Positions 16,020 to 24,503 of a stretch of DNA of 57,970 bases are shown here, piece by piece (position 1 is the first letter of the stretch; each line of letters starts with the position of its first letter). The stretch is from B3-G11 sp036985855 (GTDB lineage Bacteria; Actinomycetota; Acidimicrobiia; Spongiisociales; UBA5794): contig BTQL01000008.1 in assembly GCA_036985855.1 (NCBI GenBank), positions 1 to 57,970 on the forward strand, written 5' to 3'. The translations under genes and the position numbers were made by a program. The notes below the pieces were generated by a model that saw only the letters and a program-made list of their open reading frames with translations, had not been told where the DNA came from and ran no database searches.

Positions 16020-18641
16020 ATGAACACCAACGAGATCCGAAGCACTTTCATCGACTTCTTTGCAGAGCGAGGCCACACCGTTGTGCCATCGGCCTCGTTG
16101 ATCCCTGTCGATCCAACGCTGCTCCTGACAGTGGCAGGAATGGTGCCGTTCAAGGCGTACCTTCTTGGCGAAGAGAAGGCGCCGTACGACAATGCCGTCA
16201 GCTCGCAGAAGTGCGTTCGCACCGAAGACATCGACATCCTTGGAACGACCGCCCGCCACGCTTCCTTCTTCGAAATGCTCGGAAACTTTTCTTTCGGTGA
16301 CTACTTCAAGGAGCGGGCGATCCCTCTTGCATACGAACTGCTCACAGAGGCCTACGACATAGACCCCGACAAGCTCTGGTTCACCGTCCACGAGACCGAC
16401 GACGAAGCTGCACGGATCTGGCTCGATATCGTTGGTATCGACCCTGAACGCCTACAACGCAGAGACAGGGACAACTTCTGGCAGATGGGTGTGGCAGGAC
16501 CCGCGGGACCATCGTCCGAGATCTTTTACGATCGCGGCCCGCAATATGGGCCGGATGGCGGGCCGATCGTCGACGAGGAACGTTTCGTGGAGATCTGCAA
16601 CCTCGTATTCATGCAGTACATCCAGGACGAGCCCTATCACGTCGTCGGTGACCTCCCCATGAGGTCGATCGACACCGGCATGGGTCTCGAACGCATGGCA
16701 ATGGTGCTCCAGGAAGTCGACTCACTATTCGAGACGGACTCCGTGCGCGCGATCATCTCCGTAGGCGAGAAGGCCACAGGGGTCAGCTACGGGGACTCCG
16801 GGCGATCAGACATCTCTCTTCGAATTCTTGCCGACCATGCGCGCGCTTTCACCTTTCTCATTTCGGATGGTGTTGTGCCATCCAACGAAGGGCGCGGCTA
16901 CATCCTGCGGCGTCTCGTCCGTCGCGCCGTGCGTCACGCGCACATGCTCGGTGCAACAGGGGGAATCACCGCGCCCCTCGTGGACGCAACAGTCGCCGAG
17001 ATGGGTGACGCATACCCAGGCATCGTCGACAGGCGAGAGCTCATCAAGCAGGTTGCCGGGCGCGAAGAAGAGAGTTTCCTTCGCACTCTCGAGTCAGGGG
17101 AGCAGCTGCTCGATGTGGCAATCTCTGAACTTGCCGGGGACACCGAGATCTCCGGATCGGTCGCGTTCAAACTCCATGACACCTTCGGTTTCCCGATCGA
17201 GTTGACCGAGGAGATCGCAAACGAACGCAATCTCACGGTTGACAGGGCAGGTTTCGATGCCGAGATGTCTCAGCAACAACAGCGAGCACGAGCTGCTTTC
17301 AAGGGCGCAGCCGCCGCAGACCAAACCGATGTGTACAGACGGATCCTGAGCGGTGTCGCTCCAACGGAGTTCACCGGATACAGCAGCCTTACTGCCACAG
17401 GGACCGTGCTCTCTCTCCTCAGGGACGGAGAGACCGTCGAGTCTGTGGAGGAAGGCCAGGATGTCGAGGTCTTCTTGAGCCGATCCCCCTTCTACGCGGA
17501 ATCTGGTGGCCAGGTCGGTGACATAGGAACGGTCACCACCGAGACCGGCACCATCACGGTCCTCGATACGCAGCTGGCCCTTCCCGGTGTGCACGGGCAT
17601 CGAGGTAGGGTCGTGCGCGGCTACGTTCGATCTGGCCAGGATGCGACCTCGTCGATCGATGGCACCAGGCGGGAACGAATCAGGAAGAACCACTCAGGCA
17701 CGCACATTCTCCACTGGGCACTCCGGGATGTTCTGGGTGAGCATGTTCAACAGGAGGGATCGCTCGTCGCCCCGGATCGGTTGCGCTTCGACTTCTCCCA
17801 CTTCGAAGGTGTCAGCAGCGAGACGCTGCATCAAGTCGAGCGCGAGGTCAACGAGCGCGTGATCGCCAATGCCAGCGTGACCACCGTTGAGACATCCAAA
17901 GACGATGCTGAGAAGATGGGTGCAATCGCGTTCTTCGGCGACAAGTACGGCGACGAGGTGAGAGTCGTGAAGATGGGCGATTTCTCAACGGAGTTCTGTG
18001 GCGGGACCCACGTCCCCAGTACCGGTCAGATCGGCCCACTTGTTCTTGTGAGCGAGGGATCTGTTGGATCGAATATCAGGCGAGTCGAAGCCCTCACCGG
18101 CTCTGCCGCCTACGACCATCTCAGCCGGCTCCGTTCGAACCTCGCCGACATCGGCACCATCCTGCGGGCACAGCCGGGTAAGGAGATCGATGCAGCCATG
18201 TCGATCTCGGACAGGTTGAAGGCTGCAGAGCAGCGAATCGGTGAGTTCGAGGATCGTGAGCGAACACAGGCGGCAGACGATGTGATCGCTCACGCCGAGA
18301 AGATAGGAAACGCCTCTCTCGCGTCGACACGCATCGATGGGCTCGGCGGTGACGGCATCCGTGCTCTCGCCTTCCAGGTTCGTGACCGTCTCGGGTCTGG
18401 AATCGGAACCTTCGGTTCTGTCACAGACGGAAAGGCTGCGATCATCGTCTTCGTGTCCGATGACCTGGTGTCTGAAGGCATCTCGGCGGGAGACATAGCG
18501 GCACCGGGGGCGAAGGCGCTCGGGGGTGGGGGCAGCAGGGACACGAAGCTTGCCCAGGCAGGCGGCCCGAACACCGACGGCATCGACGAAGCAGTCACGC
18601 TCATGAATAGTGCAGCCAGGCAGGCTTTGGCGGCATTGTGA
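16020..18641 (+). CDS. alaS: Alanyl-tRNA synthetase
   Basis: Charges tRNA-Ala and edits mischarged Ser/Gly. The 873-residue protein has the class II catalytic core at the N-terminus (IRSTFIDFFAERGH, LGNFSFGDYF motif 2 region, motif 3 GMGLERMAMV), the editing domain with its metal-binding HSGTHILHWAL and CGGTHV motifs (near 560 and 660), and a C-terminal oligomerisation/C-Ala domain ending in the glycine-rich ALGGGGSRDTKLAQAGG. Length and order are complete. The stop overlaps ruvX (GTGA). Confidence 0.97.
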   Translation: MNTNEIRSTFIDFFAERGHTVVPSASLIPVDPTLLLTVAGMVPFKAYLLGEEKAPYDNAVSSQKCVRTEDIDILGTTARHASFFEMLGNFSFGDYFKERAIPLAYELLTEAYDIDPDKLWFTVHETDDEAARIWLDIVGIDPERLQRRDRDNFWQMGVAGPAGPSSEIFYDRGPQYGPDGGPIVDEERFVEICNLVFMQYIQDEPYHVVGDLPMRSIDTGMGLERMAMVLQEVDSLFETDSVRAIISVGEKATGVSYGDSGRSDISLRILADHARAFTFLISDGVVPSNEGRGYILRRLVRRAVRHAHMLGATGGITAPLVDATVAEMGDAYPGIVDRRELIKQVAGREEESFLRTLESGEQLLDVAISELAGDTEISGSVAFKLHDTFGFPIELTEEIANERNLTVDRAGFDAEMSQQQQRARAAFKGAAAADQTDVYRRILSGVAPTEFTGYSSLTATGTVLSLLRDGETVESVEEGQDVEVFLSRSPFYAESGGQVGDIGTVTTETGTITVLDTQLALPGVHGHRGRVVRGYVRSGQDATSSIDGTRRERIRKNHSGTHILHWALRDVLGEHVQQEGSLVAPDRLRFDFSHFEGVSSETLHQVEREVNERVIANASVTTVETSKDDAEKMGAIAFFGDKYGDEVRVVKMGDFSTEFCGGTHVPSTGQIGPLVLVSEGSVGSNIRRVEALTGSAAYDHLSRLRSNLADIGTILRAQPGKEIDAAMSISDRLKAAEQRIGEFEDRERTQAADDVIAHAEKIGNASLASTRIDGLGGDGIRALAFQVRDRLGSGIGTFGSVTDGKAAIIVFVSDDLVSEGISAGDIAAPGAKALGGGGSRDTKLAQAGGPNTDGIDEAVTLMNSAARQALAAL

Positions 18642-19081
18642 ACGCCCGAATCCTCGGTTTCGATCCGGGGGAGCGAAGGATCGGTATAGCGGTATCTGAT
18701 GTCACCGGTACCATCGCATCACCGGTGGAATTCATCGACCGCAAAGTCGGTGGTTATGAGCAGCGCATCAAGGATCTCTGCACCGAGTGGGAGATCGCCT
18801 CGATCGTTGTGGGTCTCCCGCTGAGCCTCGACGGTACCGAGGGTCCCGCCGCAGGGAGATCAAGGGAGTTCGGAGCGTTTCTCGGCGAACTCACCGGTCT
18901 GCCCGTGACCTATCGAGACGAGCGGTTCACGACCGTGACGGCAGAGCAGTCTCTGCTCGAGGGCGGCGTGAAGCGACGTGAGCGTACGAACAAGCGAGAC
19001 CAGATCGCAGCCGCGGTGATGCTCCAGGGCTACCTGGATGCTCGGAGATACGAAATTGGAAGCGACAACGAACACTCCTGA
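18638..19081 (+). CDS. ruvX: YqgF/RuvX family 16S rRNA-processing nuclease
   Basis: RuvX has an RNase H-like fold and helps mature the 5' end of 16S rRNA; it was earlier called a putative Holliday resolvase. The 147-residue protein has the N-terminal LGFDPGERRIG strand with the first catalytic Asp, IVVGLPLSLDG, the RDERFTTVTAEQSL block and a C-terminal KRDQIAAAVMLQGYLD with the last acid. GTG start, four-base overlap with alaS. The order alaS-ruvX-mltG-aroE is widely conserved. Confidence 0.93.
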   Translation: MNARILGFDPGERRIGIAVSDVTGTIASPVEFIDRKVGGYEQRIKDLCTEWEIASIVVGLPLSLDGTEGPAAGRSREFGAFLGELTGLPVTYRDERFTTVTAEQSLLEGGVKRRERTNKRDQIAAAVMLQGYLDARRYEIGSDNEHS

Positions 19082-20138
19082 CGGGAGACCGAGCAGAACG
19101 ACACGAGTCGTACTGGTCGCCGTTGCAGCGGTCGTCGCAATCGTCGTCCTGTTCCTCGGGGCACGCTCGATCGCAGGTCTTGTCGCAGGTGGCGATGGTT
19201 GGGACGTCGTGGCAGGACAACCTGTCATCATCGAAATCGAGTCCGGATCTTCAGCGACGACCATTTATCGAAGGCTTCACGACGCAGGTGTCGTGCGATC
19301 TGACGCTCTCGAAGCTGCTGCACGATCCGCCGGTGTCGAGGATCGCCTCAAGGCAGGTACCTACAACTTCACAACCGACATGGAGGCTGACGCTGTCGTC
19401 CGACGCCTCGTTGAAGGTGGCGACGTGGTCGACGGAAACACGTTCACCGTCATCGAGGGCTGGACCGTTGATCGCATCATCAGCGAACTCGCGGATCGAA
19501 CCTCGTACTCGAAGGCCGAATTTCAGAAGGTCTTGCGGAACGGAGCGGTTACATCGCCGCTGCTGCCTCAAGACGCACCAGATCCGATCGTCCGTTGGGA
19601 GGGGCTCCTCTATCCGGCGAGGTACCCGATCGGGGATGATGCCACTCCCTCTCAAATCCTCCAGCCGATGGCGAACGAGATGGCGCGGAGATTCGAGACG
19701 ATCAACTGGTCGGGAATCGGTGAGCTCGGAATCTCGCGTTATGACGCCCTGATCATCGGATCTCTCATCGAGTGGGAGGCGGGAACCGATGGGGACAGAC
19801 CCGTCATATCTTCGGTGATCCACAACCGGCTGCAAGGGGCCATGCGGCTCCAGATCGATGCAACGGTGATCTATGCGCTTGGATACAACCCTGGTCGAGT
19901 CCTTGCCGAACATCTCAAAGTCGACTCCCCTTACAACACGTACGACATCAACGGTCTGCCCCCGACACCGATCGGAGCCGTTTCGACAGCAGCCCTCGAA
20001 GCTGCGGTGAATCCCGTCCAGACCGATTACCTGTTCTATGTTCTTGGTAACGAGGACGGTTCACACGTGTTCGCAGTTACCTACGAAGAACATCAAGCCA
20101 ATGTGGAGGCAGCAAAAGAGGCGGGAATCCTGCCGTGA
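19038..20138 (+). CDS. mltG: Endolytic murein transglycosylase MltG
   Basis: MltG (YceG) cuts nascent peptidoglycan strands at the membrane. The 366-residue protein has a short cytoplasmic tail, one membrane helix (about 22-41), a LysM-like domain, and the YceG catalytic domain with the active-site Glu in SLIEWEAG (near 245) and downstream HNRLQGAMRLQIDATVIYALG and SPYNTYDINGLPP, both family signatures. The start is uncertain: ATG 19038 overlaps ruvX by 44 bases, and TTG 19056 has a GGAG eight bases upstream. The stop overlaps aroE (GTGA). Confidence 0.93.
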   Translation: MLGDTKLEATTNTPDGRPSRTTRVVLVAVAAVVAIVVLFLGARSIAGLVAGGDGWDVVAGQPVIIEIESGSSATTIYRRLHDAGVVRSDALEAAARSAGVEDRLKAGTYNFTTDMEADAVVRRLVEGGDVVDGNTFTVIEGWTVDRIISELADRTSYSKAEFQKVLRNGAVTSPLLPQDAPDPIVRWEGLLYPARYPIGDDATPSQILQPMANEMARRFETINWSGIGELGISRYDALIIGSLIEWEAGTDGDRPVISSVIHNRLQGAMRLQIDATVIYALGYNPGRVLAEHLKVDSPYNTYDINGLPPTPIGAVSTAALEAAVNPVQTDYLFYVLGNEDGSHVFAVTYEEHQANVEAAKEAGILP

Positions 20139-20905
20139 AGTTCGTTGTCGTCGGGGACCCCGTTGAACATTCAAGGTCACCTGCGATCCACAATGCCGCC
20201 TTCGATGCCCTCGGTATCGATGCGGAATTCGGGTTCATGTCTGTTCCTTTCGATGAATTCAACCGGGTCATCGATGCGCTGCGCTCGGGAGCACTCGACG
20301 GTGTGTCGGTCACGATGCCCCACAAACACAATGCCTTCGAGGCGGCCGATGAGCTGTCCCGAGAAGTCTCTCGCACGGGGGCCGTCAACACGTTGATCAC
20401 CGTGGGCGGACGTCTCGTCGGCCATAACACCGACGTTGCAGGTGTCCTCTATGCCTTCCACGCCGTGGATGCGGATGCTGGTTCGCCGATTCTGCTGCTC
20501 GGAAACGGCGGTGCAGCAGCAGGGGCGCTGCTCGCTGTTGAAGGAAGAGAGATATTTCTGTCCGGAAGGGACGACACGAAGGCGCGTGCGCTCGCCTCCC
20601 GCGTCGGTGTCGAGGTTGAAGTCCTCCCGTGGGCCACGGCCGTGCCGATGGCGACGGTGATCAACGCCACGCCGCTCGGCATGGCAGGGGAGTATCTACC
20701 CGATGGTGTCGTGGAGCGCGCGGGCGCACTCGTGGACATGACCTACGGTCATCGACGATCACCGGCGATCGTTCACGCACTCGCCCTGGGTCTGCCCACC
20801 GCCGACGGTCTCACGATGCTGGTTGGCCAGGCCGCCGGGGCCTTCGAACTGTTCACAGGACAGCGAGCGCCACTCATGACAATGGAGCAGGCAGCCCGGC
20901 ACTGA
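20135..20905 (+). CDS. aroE: Shikimate dehydrogenase
   Basis: NADP-dependent reduction of 3-dehydroshikimate to shikimate. In 256 residues: the substrate motif HSRSPAIHN (12-20), the catalytic Lys64 in VTMPHK, AVNTLI, the GNGGAAAGAL nucleotide loop, NATPLGM, and the C-terminal DMTYG ... ADGLTMLVGQAAGAFELFTG block. GTG start coupled to mltG by a four-base overlap. It is the first of four shikimate-pathway genes here; aroC, aroK and aroB follow after two unrelated genes. Confidence 0.95.
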   Translation: MKFVVVGDPVEHSRSPAIHNAAFDALGIDAEFGFMSVPFDEFNRVIDALRSGALDGVSVTMPHKHNAFEAADELSREVSRTGAVNTLITVGGRLVGHNTDVAGVLYAFHAVDADAGSPILLLGNGGAAAGALLAVEGREIFLSGRDDTKARALASRVGVEVEVLPWATAVPMATVINATPLGMAGEYLPDGVVERAGALVDMTYGHRRSPAIVHALALGLPTADGLTMLVGQAAGAFELFTGQRAPLMTMEQAARH

Positions 20906-20961
20906 GTGTTGCCCAGTCACAGTACCTCAGACGTCGCCGGACGCACCGATAGTCCCTCGTG

Positions 20962-20967
20962 CATATT
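20962..20967 (+). promoter_or_regulatory. Weak candidate -10 for the gluzincin gene
   Basis: CATATT (A at position 2 and T at position 6 of the hexamer) lies six bases before ATG 20974. It matches the leaderless spacing of this window but is a poor hexamer. Confidence 0.25.
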
Positions 20968-20973
20968 CGGTGG

Positions 20974-21942
20974 ATGGACTCGGTGAGTTCGTCCGTGCAA
21001 CAGGGTGGTGGATCCAAAGACATCTGGCATCGTTCTCGCTCGCGCTCCCTGGTACATCTCGCATATGCAACGACCCTTGCGATGACCCTGACCCTCGTCC
21101 TCGTCCCCCGCACCCGTGCCGGGGACGAGGTCTGTCCTTTCGGTTCCGGAGTTCCTCCACAACTCGACCTCGTCATCGATGGCGAGGTCGACAAGATGGT
21201 CCTATGGGAGGTCTGCTTGACGTCGACCTACGCGGAGACCACGCTCCAAGGATTCGGACTGACCCTTCCCGCGACGACGATGTACGTCGTCGACAGCACC
21301 AAGCAGGCACAACGCCGAATGCCCGCTCCACCCGGTCGGCAGTGGGGACTCGATCTGCGTGGAGCGGAGCGCGACGGGCGAGTCGTGCTTCTCGCGACCC
21401 GCAGTGCGGGAACGACGCCCATCCACGAGCTGATTCATGTCCTGCAGGAACCCATGTCGGAGGCCCAATGGCTCTCGGAGGGGGCCGCAACCTACCTCGA
21501 GAAACGGTACCTGACCGAAGAGGAAGGACGCTATGACTTCACCAGCGATCTCTCTCGTTGGGACGCTGTCATCGGCGATGTGAAACTGCAGGACCTCGCG
21601 ACGCAGAGGGGTTTGAACTCGTTCCGCGGAAGCCAGAGTTATACCCTCGCATGGGTCGCATTTCACCTGATCCTGTCCGAGAGCGAGGTCGGACTCGACG
21701 TCTACTTCAACTGCTTCATCCCTCAAAAAAAGATCGTCAACTGGAAAACGGCATTCTCCCGTTGTTTCGGCCTCAAAGTCTCCGATGTCTATGTGCTGAT
21801 GGACGAGTACCGCGCGACCGGTCTGACCGAGCTGCCCAGCCAACGCAGGGAACGCGAACTGCTCGAGTTCCGGCAGCGTGTCGAGGCGTGCCTGGTGAAG
21901 GCTGAGAAGGCGGGCGTCGTGGTGATTCGCGCGATGTGCTGA
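20974..21942 (+). CDS. Predicted secreted gluzincin-type metallopeptidase-like protein
   Basis: Not recognised as a named gene. The 322-residue product has a long basic N-region, a hydrophobic stretch (about 26-45, LVHLAYATTLAMTLTLVLV) and an alanine cleavage-like end (RTRAGD), so export by Sec is likely. It then carries HELIH (151-155) and, 14 residues on, WLSEGAATYLE, the zinc-ligand pattern of the Peptidase_MA_2/gluzincin group (HEXXH ... E). Six cysteines follow or precede the motif, four of them in the mature part before residue 245. The start is uncertain: ATG 20974 fits a candidate promoter, and GTG 20959 adds five residues. It interrupts the usual aroE-pilD-aroC order. Protease activity and target are unknown. 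Confidence 0.75.
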   Translation: MDSVSSSVQQGGGSKDIWHRSRSRSLVHLAYATTLAMTLTLVLVPRTRAGDEVCPFGSGVPPQLDLVIDGEVDKMVLWEVCLTSTYAETTLQGFGLTLPATTMYVVDSTKQAQRRMPAPPGRQWGLDLRGAERDGRVVLLATRSAGTTPIHELIHVLQEPMSEAQWLSEGAATYLEKRYLTEEEGRYDFTSDLSRWDAVIGDVKLQDLATQRGLNSFRGSQSYTLAWVAFHLILSESEVGLDVYFNCFIPQKKIVNWKTAFSRCFGLKVSDVYVLMDEYRATGLTELPSQRRERELLEFRQRVEACLVKAEKAGVVVIRAMC

Positions 21943-22045
21943 ACCCCTCGATCGAAACCGACGGAGAGATCGACGCGGCGGTGTCGACCGGTGAACGCCA
22001 ACGTGTCTGGGGGCGGTGCTTCGTACGTCACGGCGGATGCGGCTC

Positions 22046-22072
22046 TTGTGTCTGCCTTCAGATGCGTATGCT
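22046..22072 (+). promoter_or_regulatory. Predicted promoter for the prepilin peptidase gene
   Basis: TTGTGT (22046-22051), a 15-base spacer and TATGCT (22067-22072), then six bases to the ATG at 22079. One of the few operon heads here where a -35-like hexamer can be proposed. The 136-base gap before it (21943-22078) shows nothing else I can name. Confidence 0.45.
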
Positions 22073-22078
22073 CCCGGC

Positions 22079-22813
22079 ATGATTCTTCCCGTCGTCGTTA
22101 CTGCTCTGCTTGGTGCTGTCGTCGCCAGATCGATCGTTGCCGAGGCCGATGCTCACCGCCAGGAGCTACCCGACCGCTGGTACGGGCCGGTGTGCGGAGA
22201 ATGCGGGACAGCGCTCGGACTGACACTCGTCTCATGTGCGCAGAGCAAACACCGGCAACGCAACACCAACGTTCTTGTCCTTGTTGGGACCGTCGCGCTT
22301 TCGGGCCTGCTTCCGCTCGCCACGCCATCGTTGTGGTTGCTTCCGGCCTACGTCGTGTTCCTCTGGGCGATGATTCTCCTCACCGTGACAGATCTCGATA
22401 CGAAGCTGATTCCCAATCGGATCCTCGGTCCGGCAACGTTCATCGGCGCAGCGGCGCTGGTCGTGGGTCACCTCATCGATCCTTCCGGGGGAACACTTCT
22501 CGAGGCCGGCGCTGGTGCCGTTGGATATTTCGCTGTGATGTTCGTTCTTGCTCTCCTCGTGCGAGGGGGTCTCGGATTCGGCGATGTCAAGCTCGCGTTC
22601 CTGATCGGAATGTTCACCGGGTATCTGAGCCTCGGACACGTACTCGTGGCCGGTATCGGTTCGTTCCTCATCGGTGGTGTCGTGTCTGGGTACCTGCTTG
22701 CAACACGCAAACGAGGTCGCAAGGATGCGATCCCCTTTGGCCCCTTCATGACGATTGCAGCCGTTGTGACGCTCTTCGTCGGGCAGGCCATCATCGACTG
22801 GTACCTGCGATGA
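22079..22813 (+). CDS. Prepilin peptidase (A24 family)
   Basis: Membrane aspartyl protease that cleaves type IV pilin-like signal peptides (PilD/ComC type). The 244-residue protein is almost all membrane helices. The two catalytic aspartates are in TDLDTKLIPN (Asp105) and GFGDVKLAFLIG (GxGD, Asp169). The N-terminal cytoplasmic domain keeps one CxxC pair (CGECG, 39-43) and a single later Cys rather than the usual two pairs, so the zinc site may be reduced. The ATG at 22079 is set by the promoter spacing; the longer frame from 22016 begins upstream of it. No pilin genes are visible nearby. Confidence 0.9.
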   Translation: MILPVVVTALLGAVVARSIVAEADAHRQELPDRWYGPVCGECGTALGLTLVSCAQSKHRQRNTNVLVLVGTVALSGLLPLATPSLWLLPAYVVFLWAMILLTVTDLDTKLIPNRILGPATFIGAAALVVGHLIDPSGGTLLEAGAGAVGYFAVMFVLALLVRGGLGFGDVKLAFLIGMFTGYLSLGHVLVAGIGSFLIGGVVSGYLLATRKRGRKDAIPFGPFMTIAAVVTLFVGQAIIDWYLR

Positions 22814-22841
22814 GGGATTCCCCTCGACGTCGGGATGCTCC

Positions 22842-22847
22842 TACCCT
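22842..22847 (+). promoter_or_regulatory. Predicted -10 element for aroC-aroK-aroB (leaderless)
   Basis: TACCCT followed by 8 bases and the aroC ATG at 22856; identical hexamer to the ruvC and def promoters. Confidence 0.5.
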
Positions 22848-22855
22848 GCATCTCC

Positions 22856-24007
22856 ATGCTTAGGTTCCTCACCGCAGGTGAATCACACGGTCCTGGTCTC
22901 GTCGCGACCGTCGAAGGTTTGCCGGCCGGGCTCAGCGTCACCAGGGACGGCATCGCCGAAGAGCTCGCTCGTCGCAGGCTCGGTTTTGGCCGCGGCCCAC
23001 GTATGCGCCTCGAACGTGATGAGCTGGAGATCCTCGCTGGTGTCCGGTTCGCAAAGACCCTCGGCGGGCCCGTCGCGGTCCTCATCCGGAACAGCGAATG
23101 GGAGAAGTGGCAGCGAGAGATGTCACCCCACGAAGGCGAGCCATCCGGTCGAGAGACGAAACCCCGCCCAGGACACGCCGATCTCGTCGGCATGCAGAAA
23201 TACGATACGCACGACGCTCGGGACATCCTCGAGCGAGCTTCGGCTCGTGAAACCGCGGCGAGAACTGTCGTCGGTTATCTCGCCAAACAGCTTCTTGCTC
23301 AAGCGGGTGTTTCCGTGATGAGTCACGTCATCGCCATCGGATCGGTCGAGGCCTCCGTCGAGACGCTCCCCGGCCCTTCCGACATCGGTGCCGTCGATGC
23401 TTCAGAGGTCCGGGTGTTCGACAAGGTGTCAGAGCAAGCGATGATCGCCGAGATCGAGGCAGCCAGGAGCGACAGAGACACCGTCGGGGGCGTCGTGGAG
23501 GTTCTCGCATACGGCCTGCCGCCGGGGATCGGTAGCCACGTGCATTGGGACCGCAAACTCGATGGCCTTCTTGCAGGCGCACTGATGTCGATCCAGGCGA
23601 TCAAAGCTGTTGAGATCGGTGAAGGGCTCACCCAGGCCAGGTCCCGTGGCTCGGAGTCTCATGACGAGATCATCGAAAACGACGGCGAGCTCTCGAGACG
23701 CACAAACCGGGCGGGTGGCCTCGAGGGAGGCATGACCACGGGTGAGGTCCTCAGAGTCAGAGCATCCATGAAACCCATCTCGACCCTGATGCGGGCCCTT
23801 GGAACGGTCGATGTCGACACGAAAGAGACCGCATCGGCGTTCCGGGAGCGCAGCGACGTGTGTGCCGTCCCCGCCGCTGGTGTGGTCGCCGAGCAGATGG
23901 TTGCATACGTGCTTGCGAACGAGATGATGCGCAAGTTCGGTGGAGACACCGTCGAGGAATTCGCGGCTTCCGTCGACGCATACAAGGCCAGGCTGGCAGA
24001 CTTCTGA
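22856..24007 (+). CDS. aroC: Chorismate synthase
   Basis: Converts EPSP to chorismate using reduced FMN as a cofactor. The start MLRFLTAGESHGPGL carries the family signature; the frame opening at 22835 precedes the promoter. The 383 residues include RRRLGFGRGPRMRLERD, GGPVAVLIRN, RPGHADLVGMQKY, ASARETAARTVVGY and the C-terminal RSDVCAVPAAGVVAEQM, all conserved FMN/EPSP-binding blocks. Followed two bases later by aroK. Confidence 0.97.
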   Translation: MLRFLTAGESHGPGLVATVEGLPAGLSVTRDGIAEELARRRLGFGRGPRMRLERDELEILAGVRFAKTLGGPVAVLIRNSEWEKWQREMSPHEGEPSGRETKPRPGHADLVGMQKYDTHDARDILERASARETAARTVVGYLAKQLLAQAGVSVMSHVIAIGSVEASVETLPGPSDIGAVDASEVRVFDKVSEQAMIAEIEAARSDRDTVGGVVEVLAYGLPPGIGSHVHWDRKLDGLLAGALMSIQAIKAVEIGEGLTQARSRGSESHDEIIENDGELSRRTNRAGGLEGGMTTGEVLRVRASMKPISTLMRALGTVDVDTKETASAFRERSDVCAVPAAGVVAEQMVAYVLANEMMRKFGGDTVEEFAASVDAYKARLADF

Positions 24008-24008
24008 C

Positions 24009-24503
24009 ATGAGACACATCTGGCTCGTTGGCATGATGGGTTCAGGGAAGACGACCGTTGCTGTGCTCGCTGCCCAGATACTCGGACTGCCTTTCGTCGA
24101 CACGGATGCCAGGGTGATGGAATCGACAGGCAGGACGATCACCGAGCTGTTCGCTGAAGGAGAACGCGTATTCAGGAGTGCTGAAGCCGACGTGATCGCC
24201 GAAACGGCCGAAGACCATCCTGCGGTTGTCGCAACGGGAGGCGGAGCCATTCTCTCCCACGACAACGTGGCGATCATGAAGGGTTCAGGCACCGTCGTGC
24301 TGCTCCACGTTGATGCAGCAACGATCGCCGAGAGGATGCGACCGTGCACGGATAGACCACTGCTCGACTCTCCCGACGCGGTCGAACGTATCCTTGCCGA
24401 CCGTCAGAGTATCTACGAGCACGCTTCGGACTGCGTGGTCTCAACGATCGGGCGGGCCCCAGACGAAATCGCCATGGAGGTGGCAGCGTGCGTCGACATG
24501 TGA
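24009..24503 (+). CDS. aroK: Shikimate kinase
   Basis: Phosphorylates shikimate at the 3-OH. The 164-residue P-loop kinase starts MRHIWLVGMMGSGKTT (Walker A at 8-16), has the substrate Asp in VDTDARVME, FAEGERVFRSAE (FR..E motif), the GGG motif (VVATGGGAI), and the RPLLD lid end. The short length is within the range of actinobacterial AroK. It overlaps aroB by 16 bases; the frame upstream of 24009 belongs to aroC and was not used. Confidence 0.95.
   Translation: MRHIWLVGMMGSGKTTVAVLAAQILGLPFVDTDARVMESTGRTITELFAEGERVFRSAEADVIAETAEDHPAVVATGGGAILSHDNVAIMKGSGTVVLLHVDAATIAERMRPCTDRPLLDSPDAVERILADRQSIYEHASDCVVSTIGRAPDEIAMEVAACVDM

Noticed and set aside
19078..19081. A CTGA at the ruvX stop as a third CTG-coupled start (for mltG)
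   Set aside because: The CTG is not in the mltG reading frame, and mltG has its own ATG or TTG upstream.
21943..22078. A short gene or RNA between the gluzincin gene and the prepilin peptidase gene
   Set aside because: No frame with a plausible start and SD, no tRNA-like fold, and no clear hairpin was found apart from the promoter at its end.
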